From NCBI GenBank assembly GCA_951812925.1, contig OX638368.1:19097187-19161186 (forward strand): a stretch of DNA of 64,000 nucleotides. The letters run 5' to 3'. The first letter of the stretch is position 1, and the number at the start of each line of letters is the position of its first letter. The stretch is from Calliopum simillimum. Lineage: Eukaryota; Arthropoda; Insecta; Diptera; Lauxaniidae. Of the stretch, positions 10,821 through 20,302 are shown in pieces. The position numbers and the translations under genes were made by a program. Below the pieces are notes generated by a model. It saw only the letters and a list, made by a program, of their open reading frames with translations. It did not search any database and was not told where the DNA came from.

Positions 10821-11812
10821 ATATCGACGCATGATACGAAAAGTAGGATGATTCATTTCTTCTACGAAAAGTAGGTTGTTTTATATTCTTGGACGAAAAG
10901 TAGGACGTTTCAGAATTTTTAAGCAAAAGTATGATGTTTCATACTTTTTTATGAAAAATAGGATGTTTTACATTCTTGGACGAAAAGTAGGACGTTTCAA
11001 ACTTTTTTACGAAAAGTAGGATGTTTCATAATTTGTTACGAAAAGTAGGTTGTGTTAAACTTTTAGACGAAACATAGGATGTTTCATATTGAACGACAAA
11101 AAAAAAGGTGGATCATATCGTAAGCGCATGTAAGCTTCTTTTAGTTTATGCATAACCTAAAACGCTTGTGTCATTAACAAATCTGCTTAAATATTTATTG
11201 TTTTGATGCTCGAACTAAACATACAGCAGCGGAGATGGCTTGGCCTTGACAGGATTTTTTCTATTTAGGGGCGTGGTACCGCCCACTTTAAAAAAAATAT
11301 CCTATGCACTGCTACTCTTCATAGTCTTTCCAGCAAAAAAATCAAGTGAATATGTTGAAATTTAGGCTTAGAAAGGGACTGAACTGATTTCGTTTACCTC
11401 TTTATATATAGATATGTTATATTTTCTCATCGTTCTTTCACTTAATAACTTATATCTGATATTAATATTTCATTTGCATTAGGAAATTGATGTAACAAAA
11501 CAAGAAACACCCTAGTTTTTGCGAAAAATACGCTGCAAGAATCAACGTCAACCTAGCTTTCGTGCAAGGCATCGAAACGTCCTAGTTTTCGTCCAAAATG
11601 TTCAGACAACCTATTTTTCGACATAAAAACTTTAACGTCCTACTTTTATACACAAAACTTCGAAGAAACCTAGTTTTCGTCAAATATAATGAAACAACCT
11701 AGTTTTCGTCCAAATAAGTTTGAAACGTCCTACTTTTCGTCCAAGAATATAAAACAACATACTTTTCGTAGGAGAATTGAATCATCCTACTTTTCGTAAC
11801 ATGCGTCGATAT
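10821..11812. mobile_element. Foldback-like element with tandem-array inverted repeats
   Basis: Each arm is a tandem array of about 33-36-bp units with the core ACGAAAAGTAGGATGTTTCA: left arm 10821-11090, right arm 11505-11812 in inverse complement. The outermost ends match exactly as ATATCGACGCATG. The first units also pair well, while inner units drift. Long inverted repeats built of short tandem units are the hallmark of Foldback (FB/Galileo-like) elements. The middle holds a Helitron fragment (11222-11412) and unassigned sequence, with no transposase. I found no clear target-site duplication. Confidence 0.8.
11222..11412 (-). mobile_element. Helitron-like family H2 fragment inside the foldback element
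   Basis: On the minus strand it begins A|TCTATATATAAAGAGG and continues with GTAAACGAAATCAGTTCAGT and a GGGCGGTACCACGCCCC box, matching the complete H2 copies at 14646 and 52420. The 3' end with the hairpin and CTAG is missing. It is a truncated insertion in the centre of the foldback element. Confidence 0.75.
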
Positions 11813-12094
11813 GAAGCAAAACACGCCAAGCGTACCAGCTGAAAAGTTTTTTGTCTCCGATTTCGCTCAAATTTGGCAATATGGTTCTTCCTGTGTGCAA
11901 GAACAATAATCCGGGATGATTTAGTCCTTGTACCATTTTTTGCTAAAATACGGGGTGCTGAAGTTGGCGTTTTTAGTCATTTTCATCAAAACGATTTTTT
12001 TTCAAAAATTTATACCTTACACCAAAGTTTGTAAATTGATATATCTAAGTAACGCGGACGCAGTTTTGGAAAAAATATACACCCTGGTTGTGTA

Positions 12095-12345
12095 GTGTAA
12101 GCTGACGAGTATGGTGGTGACTCAATTATGGTTTGGCGATTTATCTTATCCAATAAACTCGGAGATTTCATTTCCAACGCATAGAAAAATTAAGCTTTGC
12201 CAATGGTCCTTGGGGAACACAGTAACCGGTCAGACATCCAATAAGTTTGTTGTAACTTCGCCATGAAGCAGGACAGCGAAATGAAGCATACCATTAAACT
12301 AAGCAGGCAGTACTTGGTATAGGGTACGATGGCAAATTAAATTGT
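12095..12345 (+). pseudogene. Tc1-like transposase C-terminal remnant
   Basis: The plus strand reads EYGGDSIMVWRFILSNKLGD, matching the conserved GGGSIMVWG region of Tc1-like transposases. After stops it reads KQDSEMKHTIKLSRQYL, matching the QDNDPKHT region that holds the second catalytic aspartate. N-terminal DNA-binding domains and the third acidic residue are missing or unrecognisable, and stops interrupt the frame. The upstream 250 bases (11813-12094) are unassigned. It differs from the palindromic Tc1-like remnant at 5583, which stops before this region, so they cannot be compared directly. Confidence 0.75.
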
Positions 12346-13137
12346 TAATAAAAAAAAAAAAAAAACGCTGCAAAAAAGTCTAGAACTTAAAAACATGCAC
12401 GAGCGAGTTCAGTAATGCAAATATGGAGGAAAGAAACCAGCATTTAACACTAAAAGGATAACTATGAAAGCAAAATGACAAGAACAAAAACAACAAATAA
12501 CGAACAAAAAAATAATTAAAGCATACCTAATGGCGCATGGCAGCATACAAACGTAACTCAAACACAAACACGTTCGCATTAATTTACATGTAAATTAACT
12601 GCAGCCATTTGATTTTAATTAAAGCCAACGCATGTAGAAGAAGCGAGATATTAAAGCACAGAGGACAGCCAGAATAAATTATATCATGAGGATTAAATTA
12701 ATAAGCCCGTAGGTGTAACAAAGAACGTACACATGTAGATGGAAACTTTGTCGCATCAAACCGATATATAAAATCTTTTATGTTTACTAGACTGATTTAA
12801 ATTTATATAGAAAAAATTAAAGTTGCTTGGAATTTTGATCCCAAAAGTTTCATTTTGATGTAAATAAGCACCATGTCAATTTTGCTTCATTTCAGAGGAC
12901 ATTTAATGGATCCCAAGCCATTTTTAAATCTGAAAAGTGTTCCTTAATAATGAAAAAATTGTTTTTCAAAAAATAAACTGATACATTTTTTATATGGATT
13001 TTGAGCCGCTAAATTCGAATCTGCAATTTATTTTTGCGTAAATTTTGTAATTTTTTATCTTAATTTTTCACTTATGGAAAACTACAGAACTTCCGGAGAA
13101 ATACTTATATTGCAGATTCAACTTTAGCGGTTCAAAA
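12346..13137. other. AT-rich DNA, nothing recognised
   Basis: Poly-A runs and AT-rich sequence; no supported gene or repeat. Confidence 0.5.
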
Positions 13138-13567
13138 TCTATATATTAATACTCAAGACAAAAATTTGTCCTACCTTTTTTACTAGATTAGAAATGGAGT
13201 ACGACTTTGAGTTATACACCATTAGAAAGGTATTTATGTGTAAATATGCACAAAGTTCAATTCATTTTAATATTTTGCCATTAAGCCAGGTAAAATTAAA
13301 TGCAAACTTTTCAATATTAACAATGACAAAATACACGGTCACATAGAGCTGAGAAGAGGATACAGCACAAAGAGAAAAACAAAAAGCTGACTGACACTGA
13401 CATCATGTTTTTGTTTTCTTTTCGTGTCACATTTTTCATTGTACCAGGGATGATAAAAGAGCTTTTCTATTTTGTACCAAATAGAAAAAAAGTAGTAAAA
13501 CTATCCCAAAAGTTCCAAAATTATCTAATACATTTGTGCTCAAATTTTGACCATTGGGCGATTCTAG
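13138..13567 (+). mobile_element. Helitron-like family H1, copy 2 (best preserved)
   Basis: The 430-bp element begins A|TCTATATATTAATACTCAAG and ends GATTCTAG|T. That is the 5'-TC and CTAG-3' ends between A and T expected for Helitrons. Just inside the 3' end lies an inverted repeat; the consensus across copies is TGGTCAAAATTTTGACCA, a perfect 18-base palindrome ending ten bases before CTAG. A subterminal near-palindrome, GACAAAAATTTGTC, follows the 5' end. There is no open frame of note, so it is non-autonomous. The hairpin, its spacing and both termini together make the class call fairly strong. Confidence 0.8.
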
Positions 13568-14645
13568 TACATATAAAAACTTGAACGGTTTAAATTTTAA
13601 AACAAATAATGTTTCCATATTTAGCTTTTGAAAATAGTTTGGAATCCATCAAATATTCTCTAAAATGGACATGGTGCAAAGGAAACTTTTGGTTTTTGGA
13701 GAAATAATTAAGATTATTGGGAAGAAAATTAAAAACTTAGAAAGATATAAGCCCCAAGGCGTAGACGGCAGGCAGTTTAAAAGGTGCTTCCAGAGTTTTC
13801 GGTGTGGTTTTTCATTAATTTTTCGTAGTAGTCTGGCGTAAAGAAAAAATTCCTGGAAACTTATTAAAATCCCAAAAATGGAAAGGTTTTTCTTTCTTCA
13901 AAATTAAAGAGGACCAAGTTCGATAGTGCAATAGACATCAGAAAATAAATAATATAAAATATTGCGGTCTGATAGGGTTGATGTTCAATGACAAAACATC
14001 ATTGATAAAATTAAGGTAGAGGGACGGAAATAGGTCAAAAGCCAAGTGAACTCCAGCATTGATGGCATATTCAGTTGATGTGAAACTCTCTTTGGCAAAA
14101 CGAGTAGAGGGTACCGCCACCTTAGGCAATTAGTTTTGATACGAAAGCTCCATGTCACACTGCCTTTGAAATATTCAGCGCAACATCCATATTTTCACCA
14201 CGTAGGTGAATAAATTGATCCGACTTTTTAACGGCAAAACTCAAATAAAACGTGCTTTGCAGAAGCTGTATTGGCTATCACAAATAATTCACTGCGTTCT
14301 ATAGAATTAATGGGCTTTATATTGAGTAAACATTCTCGAGAAAATTTTTTCTTAGACAGGCATGGAGGCAATCTTCTTTAGGTAATTAGTTCAATTAGTT
14401 CAATCAGTTCAATTATTCAATGCAACATCAATATTTTCATCACGAAGGTGAATACATTGATCTGACTTCTCGGGAATATCTATTCATGACTGACTCCATT
14501 GCAACTTGCCTCCATTGCAGCCTGCCTCCATTCCAGCCTGAGAAAAAATTCAACAGAATATTTATTCATGATGAACCGCAATAATATACTAGTTTACTTC
14601 AAAATTTTGGAGAGCGCTTTGGAGAACACCAAATATATTGCATTA
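13568..14645. other. AT-rich DNA with a diverged direct repeat
   Basis: No gene recognised. A block containing ATATTTTCACCACGTAGGTG and AATAAATTGATCCGAC (about 14168-14225) recurs in diverged form at about 14412-14470, some 245 bases later. A short run of CCTCCATTGCAGCCTG-like units follows at 14500-14540. These may be pieces of an older mobile element. Confidence 0.5.
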
Positions 14646-14954
14646 TCTATATATAAATAGGCAAACGAAATCAATTCAGTCGTCCCTGTTTATACACCTA
14701 AATTTCAACCAATTTGCTTGATTTTTTTTTTTTTTTTTTTTTTGACAGGTTGTGAGAAGAAACAGTGCATAGGACTATATTTTACTGAAAAGTGGGCGGT
14801 GCCCCGCCCCCAAATGAAAAATACGCACTCAAGCCTAAACCAATGCATCGCTATTTACGAAATTTGATATGGAGATAGGGTTAGAATTATAGATCCGTAG
14901 TCGCTATAAATTCAAATTGAAGTGGTCGAATTTCGGCCCCAAGGCGAACTCTAG
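14646..14954 (+). mobile_element. Helitron-like family H2, complete copy
   Basis: The 309-bp element begins A|TCTATATATAAATAGGC and ends GGCGAACTCTAG|T. A hairpin (GGTCGAATTTCGGCC) lies 12 bases before the CTAG end. Near the middle is a GTGGGCGGTGCCCCGCCCCC box. Its 5' end is shared with family H1, but the body is different. The related copy at 52420 carries three tandem units of the GC-box region where this one carries one. No coding capacity. Confidence 0.8.
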
Positions 14955-16088
14955 TTTTGGGAATTGGCTGAAGTGGCGTATTTCTTGAAATTATTATTAT
15001 TGTCCAAATAGTGCAACTTTTTAACATAGGTGAGAAACTCAATGTGGTGCTAATTTGGATTTGTAGAAAATTAAGGAAAGAAGAAGAAAATATTTTGAAA
15101 CGTACTACTCTACCAGTACCATGACACAGAAGATAAGTAACACGTCATAGCTTTGCTATTTTCTTCTTTAATTTAAGCGCATTTTCTCTATACGCCATTT
15201 TCATTTTATATCTGCGCTTCTCTTTTTCCATTTAATATTCCTGCTGTTTGTTGTCTCTCCAGCAGTCAGTGTTTGCAATAATAACAGTATTTTATTATGC
15301 ATTGCAACTTGATGCTTTTTTCTTTCTCTTTCTCTATCTTTTTTCTTTCTTTTGCTTACGACTACTCATAAATTGCAAAAAGAAATGTCCTTGCTACCAT
15401 CTGCTGCCAGCTGACGTACACTGTGACAAGCACTACAAAACACCCACACACAGAGACACGCACACGCACATACAACACAACAAAACACATACATACGTGC
15501 GTTTAAAGTTATCGCATCATTAAATTATATCATCATAAAAGATAAGAAATCGGTGTAACGTGATGAGCTGTTAGATGATAACCCAATAAGGTGCTGAATA
15601 AAGGAGTAGGTGGTAGTCGGTAGCGTTAAGGAAATATTTGGTATCCTTGTCACATGGGCAATAAAGTTATTAAATATTGCATTATTATGTGGAAATGATG
15701 TCAAGGAGTTAAAGAGTAAATTGCATTGAGTGTTGAGATTTATAATTTTTTTGAGTTTAATACAAAAGGCGCAGTTAAAATTTTGCACGCGCCTAGAGAC
15801 TTGAAACTACAGTAGTGTTAATAATTTTAGAACTTTAAAATTCGTAGAGTCTCAACTTAGAAGCAATGAAGGCCTTTTCAGATGCCTTATTTTTTTTAAT
15901 AGGTGTCCCATAATTTACGCAAGATTTGAATTAAATAGAAAACACTAAGGGAGATCTTAAATTTAGAATTCTTGCGAACGCATTTGTCGGAGGAGTCATT
16001 ATCTATGGTGTCTTTATTTTTTATAAATATTTGAATTTTGGTTTGGTAAAAAGTTAGGGGTCTGCACAGTACTTTTTTACTCGCTCAT
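14955..16088. other. AT-rich DNA, no recognised gene
   Basis: Includes a pyrimidine-rich stretch (15310-15350) and a short CA-rich microsatellite-like stretch (15430-15500). Open frames here lack recognisable domains. Confidence 0.5.
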
Positions 16089-16274
16089 TTTACACGGAAC
16101 TGAAGTATTTGATCCGAGAAATGCAAGATTCCAATCTTCACTGTAAACTTATTTCATTTTGATACTGAAGTATGCTGTCTTGTTTTATCAGTGTCAAAAA
16201 AAAACTGATTTTAACAAATACTTCCGTGTACTGCATTTTATACAAACAAATACTTCACGTCAGTGTAAAATATG
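16089..16274. repeat. Small terminal-inverted-repeat element (MITE candidate)
   Basis: The left end TTTTACACGGAACTGAAGTA pairs with the inverse of the right end, TTTTACACTGACGTGAAGTA, over about 25 bases with few mismatches. The total length is about 186 bp with no coding content. No target-site duplication is clear, so the superfamily is unknown. Confidence 0.5.
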
Positions 16275-17151
16275 CGATTAGAAAAATTACTTATGATATG
16301 GTAACATTTGCACGTTGCAACGCATTGGTAACTTAGGTTAGTAGTAGCTTTCATACATTTTCGAGAGGGAGAGAGATAGAGAGAAAAAGCAGAAACAAAA
16401 AAGACGCACAAGAAGAGAGCGAAAATCTACATTTCTCACCAAAGCGGCACTACACTACGGTATATGCACTGAACTGAACTGAAGCAAATCAAACAAGACA
16501 AGTCAGTGCATTATTTGTTTTTTCTCATTTCATATCCAAGTACTGTCAAGACATTTGCACGCGACAATGACCTGAAGTATTCGATAAATAAAAAGCGGGT
16601 ACAAGACATAATGTAACTTGAAACGTAATGTCTTAAAACTCCAACAAGACGTCTTGTGCAGACTCCTGGTAAAAAATACCCAAATCGGTCGATACTGTTT
16701 TACGAAACTATCCATAACTTGGACATTCCTATTGCTCTGACCTATTTCGGACAGGTAATGTGCACAGAGTAAGGTTAGTATTTAACAGTGATAGTACTTG
16801 ATTATTTTTTAGAGCTAAGATTCTTTTTTTTTTTTTTTTGAACTCTAAGAGCACGTGCAGTGTGAGTACGTTGTGAATAAACCTTTTTTTTTGTGTTTTA
16901 ATTTAAGTTTTCAAATTTAAATAATTTAAAACGGATATTCAAAATAAAGGTATTAGCTTTGTATTTAACAAAAAAAAAAATAAATTGTATATCTTGTGGC
17001 GTACTTTTTATAAAATCGTACTTTTTCCCATGTACTTTTTTTTTTTTGTTTTTCGAAAATCCATTAGTATTTCACTTAAACTTTTAATTATTTATCCACG
17101 CGAATCCCCAATTAAGTCTTGCATCCAAATATTGGCTCACATTTCTAAATT
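16275..17151. other. AT-rich DNA with a purine-rich GA stretch
   Basis: GA-rich run near 16365-16415; otherwise no feature that I can support. Confidence 0.5.
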
Positions 17152-17321
17152 ATTGAAAAATTTGCATTTAATTTTGCCTGGTAAAATATTAAAATAGTTT
17201 TAACTTTGTGCATATTTACACACAAATACGTTTCCAATGGTGTGTAATTCAAAGTCGCGCTCCATTTTTAACATAGTAAAAAAGGAAGGACAAATTTTTG
17301 TCTTGCGCATTTATGTATAGA
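17152..17321 (-). mobile_element. Helitron-like family H1, copy 3 (5' fragment)
   Basis: The minus strand begins A|TCTATACATAAATGCGCAAG and follows the H1 sequence for about 170 bases. The 3' half with the hairpin and CTAG is missing. Confidence 0.7.
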
Positions 17322-19288
17322 TCTATGGCGACCGTTCCCATAAAAACAGAACCACTGTGTATGGCCTACTTTTTAGATTTGAAATATTTTTCTTTAGAAA
17401 GAAAACAAAACTATCTTACATATAATTCCAAGACCAAACGGTTTTGGAATTACAATATAATTTTTTGAACATTTTAAAATATACAGACATTGACCGATAC
17501 TGCTTCACAAAATTGTCCATAACTTGAGATATTTCTTAACTATTTTTCTTCTTCTGTCCCTCTTCGGAAACATTAATGTCAAAACATAATCGCATTTCAC
17601 GCTATTTACAAAAATTATGGAGCATTCAAATTATGGCATTACTTTTGCTACACCTTATTGAATTTACCAATTTATGATTTATTCATAAATTTTTTTATTT
17701 TGATATTAACGATATAAAAATACTACCAATTCAATGAAATGCATTAGTTTTAAGTTTTTTATTAATTTCCCACATATCCAACACTTATTTTACATAAGAC
17801 CCTAAACTTCAGTGGCATGTAAGTATGTAACTTTGATTGATTAACATTATCATGGATGTATTACAATTTCTTTCTTAAATCATATGAGACGTAAGTAAAT
17901 TAAATGACTGCTTGATTGATTAATGTTACCAACATCAAAATTCATTGATTAAAATCAATGATTAAGGAGGATAGTGGCACATGGGTGTGTTCACCAGCAG
18001 TTGTGTTACGTAAGTATATAGTATTACAATGGATGAATGTAATGGAGAACAAATTAAGAGGAGAAAACTTAATGTTAGTATCGATTTCATGAATATTTCT
18101 TAAGAAATTAATGCCCAAATATTTGATTAACCACACTATTCAACAAACAAATAATTTTTTTGTGAAGCTAATTGGAAAAAACCAAAAGAGTTAATAGTTT
18201 AGAGGACCGAATAGAATATTGAAATTTTACAAAAAAAAAAAAAAAAAAAAAAAACCAACTGCTTTTAATGATTTAAATAAAGCAATTTAAAATATAAACA
18301 CTTGCTATTTTTCCTAATGAAAGCTACTTCATGCAAATTCTAAACTATCAAGTACATGTATCTACGAAATTTTAATTGCAACATCAACAAGTAGCACATT
18401 GATCTGCAACATAGGGATACTTTCATTCATGTGAACATAGTTAACACAAAAAAAAAACCAACAAAATGCAATAGTTCATTTGAAATATCCTTGAATTGAA
18501 TAGAATACATAAGTATGTATCCTTGCTGCAACTACAAAGGTGTGAGTGCTTCATAAATTCTGCAATAATACTTCAATGAACAGACTCAGCTCGTTGTTTG
18601 TGTGGCGTCAATTTTACATTTATACAATATTTTCAATAAATCCTTATGCAGTACCCGTATAGCAACAAAAATCGATTTACATATTATCAATTTAAAATTT
18701 ATTATTCTGTACATTCACAAACAAATGTAAAAAAATCCATTGGAATTCGTTCGCTTCAATCGTTAAGAGTTGCCTAGGGTAAAGTTGCTTAAAGGCATGC
18801 TAGATTTTAATTGGAAATGGAATCAAGTCGGCAACAAGCGTTTTTTTTTTTTGCAGCCGTCACTTAATAGCCTTCTTGCAGTGATCTTTCTGTAAGACCT
18901 GATCAAAAGTTGCGCAGACTATGCGTAGACGATTTTTAACTCCACCTACACTTCATATGTGGCAACTCTCTTTGAAGTGACAACAACAATAAGTGCTCTA
19001 CAAGAAAAGCTTTCATTTGCTTAAACGAAGCTAAATTTTGATCTAGTTTTTTGCCTACATATACATACTTCTGTGGCGTGAGGGTGAGTGACTATACCAC
19101 TGGAATTTTTGATTTTGACTTTGACCTCGCTCTCATCTTAATAATATAAACAACATAATATAAACAACATTCTAACATCTAACTTCAACGTCATTTTTCA
19201 ATAAAAATTCACGATCGCCTGATTAGCATAGACAGCAACTTAGAAAACAAAAGCTTAGCCCGGACAACAAACATAATTCTAAAAGCTT
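17322..19288. other. AT-rich DNA, no recognised gene
   Basis: Low-complexity sequence with poly-A (18231-18255) and poly-T tracts. A GTAAGTATAT donor-like site at 18008 follows a GC-richer 43-base stretch, but there is no polypyrimidine tract before it, so I do not call an exon. Confidence 0.5.
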
Positions 19289-19478
19289 CCCAGTGTGCCA
19301 GACGGTTCATATCTCCGCTTTTTTACCCGTTACGGATCCGTTACTGATCCGTTTGCGGGAGAAATTCCAAAAAAAAAAAACGATTCGCTTTTTATTTGGG
19401 AATCTCTCCCGCCAACGGATCAGTAACGGATCCGTAACGGGTAAAAAAGCGGAGATATGAACCGTCTGGCACATTGGG
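19289..19478. mobile_element. Hairpin element with ~72-bp near-perfect inverted repeats
   Basis: The left arm starts CCCAGTGTGCCAGACGGTTC and the right arm is its inverse complement (CCCAATGTGCC at the outer end). Arms of about 72 bases enclose a spacer of about 45 bases. Inside the arms is a smaller repeat, ACGGATCCGTTACTGATCCG. The sequence is far less AT-rich than its surroundings, with only one or two arm mismatches. CAGTG ends suggest a hAT-like MITE, but the flanking 8-mers do not match, so the superfamily is unproven. Confidence 0.75.
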
Positions 19479-19651
19479 TTTAGCTAAGGTAATACTTAGT
19501 GTGGACAACAACCCATGAAGCCATATTGAATCTAACTAATCCACTTATTGATATTTTAAATATTAAGCTTAAACGTATATAATTGATAAAAATATAACAA
19601 TACAACATACATCACTACAATAATAAGTGAATAATGTCGAATACGCCTTAA

Positions 19652-20287
19652 ATGACAACACGCCGTCAGCAACAACAACTACAGACAAATAATTCAAAAA
19701 AAGGTGTAAGTCCCATCGTTGTAGCTCCAGGGGTTTCTAAATTTGAAAAAAACCATAATCAATCATTGAATGAGCTAGAGATGCGTTTAAATAAGAAGAG
19801 CGGCTTTTATCACGAAATGGTACTATGTCTGAGCAGTTCTCGGATGAAATCTCCAGTACTAAAGAGCTAGAAGCTATTTGAAAACCAAATAGGACTTATT
19901 GAAACACAATTTAGTACTTTAGTGCAGCGGTGTGATGAGTTGCTTAAAATAAAAGCCGAATTTGATGACATGAAGAATGGTGATAAGGAAAAGAATTTTG
20001 TGGAAATATCTTCTGATGCCGTTTTATTCGGTGTGCCTTACTTAACCAGGGAAGATTTACAACAACTTTTCTATAAATTATGCTAGTCAATTGATTTTGC
20101 GCCGCCACATATCTGGGATATTTTTAGAGTCAAGGTCAACAACACTAAGTCGGCAGTTATTGTAAAATTCTATTCCCCTTATGAAAGGAACACTGTGTTA
20201 AAGGCGATTGGAGATTTTCGTAGGCGGCATAAAAAATGTGCAAACATAAGAATGGCAGGTTTCGATCTGGATAGCGATGTTTATTAG
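19652..20287 (+). pseudogene. LINE ORF1-like (gag-like nucleic-acid-binding protein) remnant
   Basis: The frame starts MTTRRQQQQLQTNN and breaks after about 72 codons. In a second frame the plus strand reads coiled-coil-like QRCDELLKIKAEFDDMKNG, then SSDAVLFGVPYL, RVKVNNTKSAVIVKFYSPYE and IGDFRRRHKK. This order (coiled coil, xxGVPxx, then an IVKFxxxxxR segment) is that of the ORF1 protein of insect Jockey/CR1-type LINEs, which binds element RNA. Frameshifts and a stop after QLFYKLC make it non-functional. The sequence stops at VY just before the Helitron insertion at 20303. It is probably the ORF1 of the LINE whose ORF2 remains at 22250. Confidence 0.7.
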
Positions 20288-20302
20288 ACTGACCCAAAAA
20301 AA

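Noticed and set aside
10821..11090. Regularly spaced ~35-bp repeats that might suggest a CRISPR array
   Set aside because: Neighbouring units have no unique spacers, are mirrored at 11505-11812, and the genome is eukaryotic; they are foldback arms.
17950..18012. Possible exon ending at a GTAAGTATAT donor
   Set aside because: No polypyrimidine tract or convincing acceptor upstream; the GC-richer patch alone is not enough.
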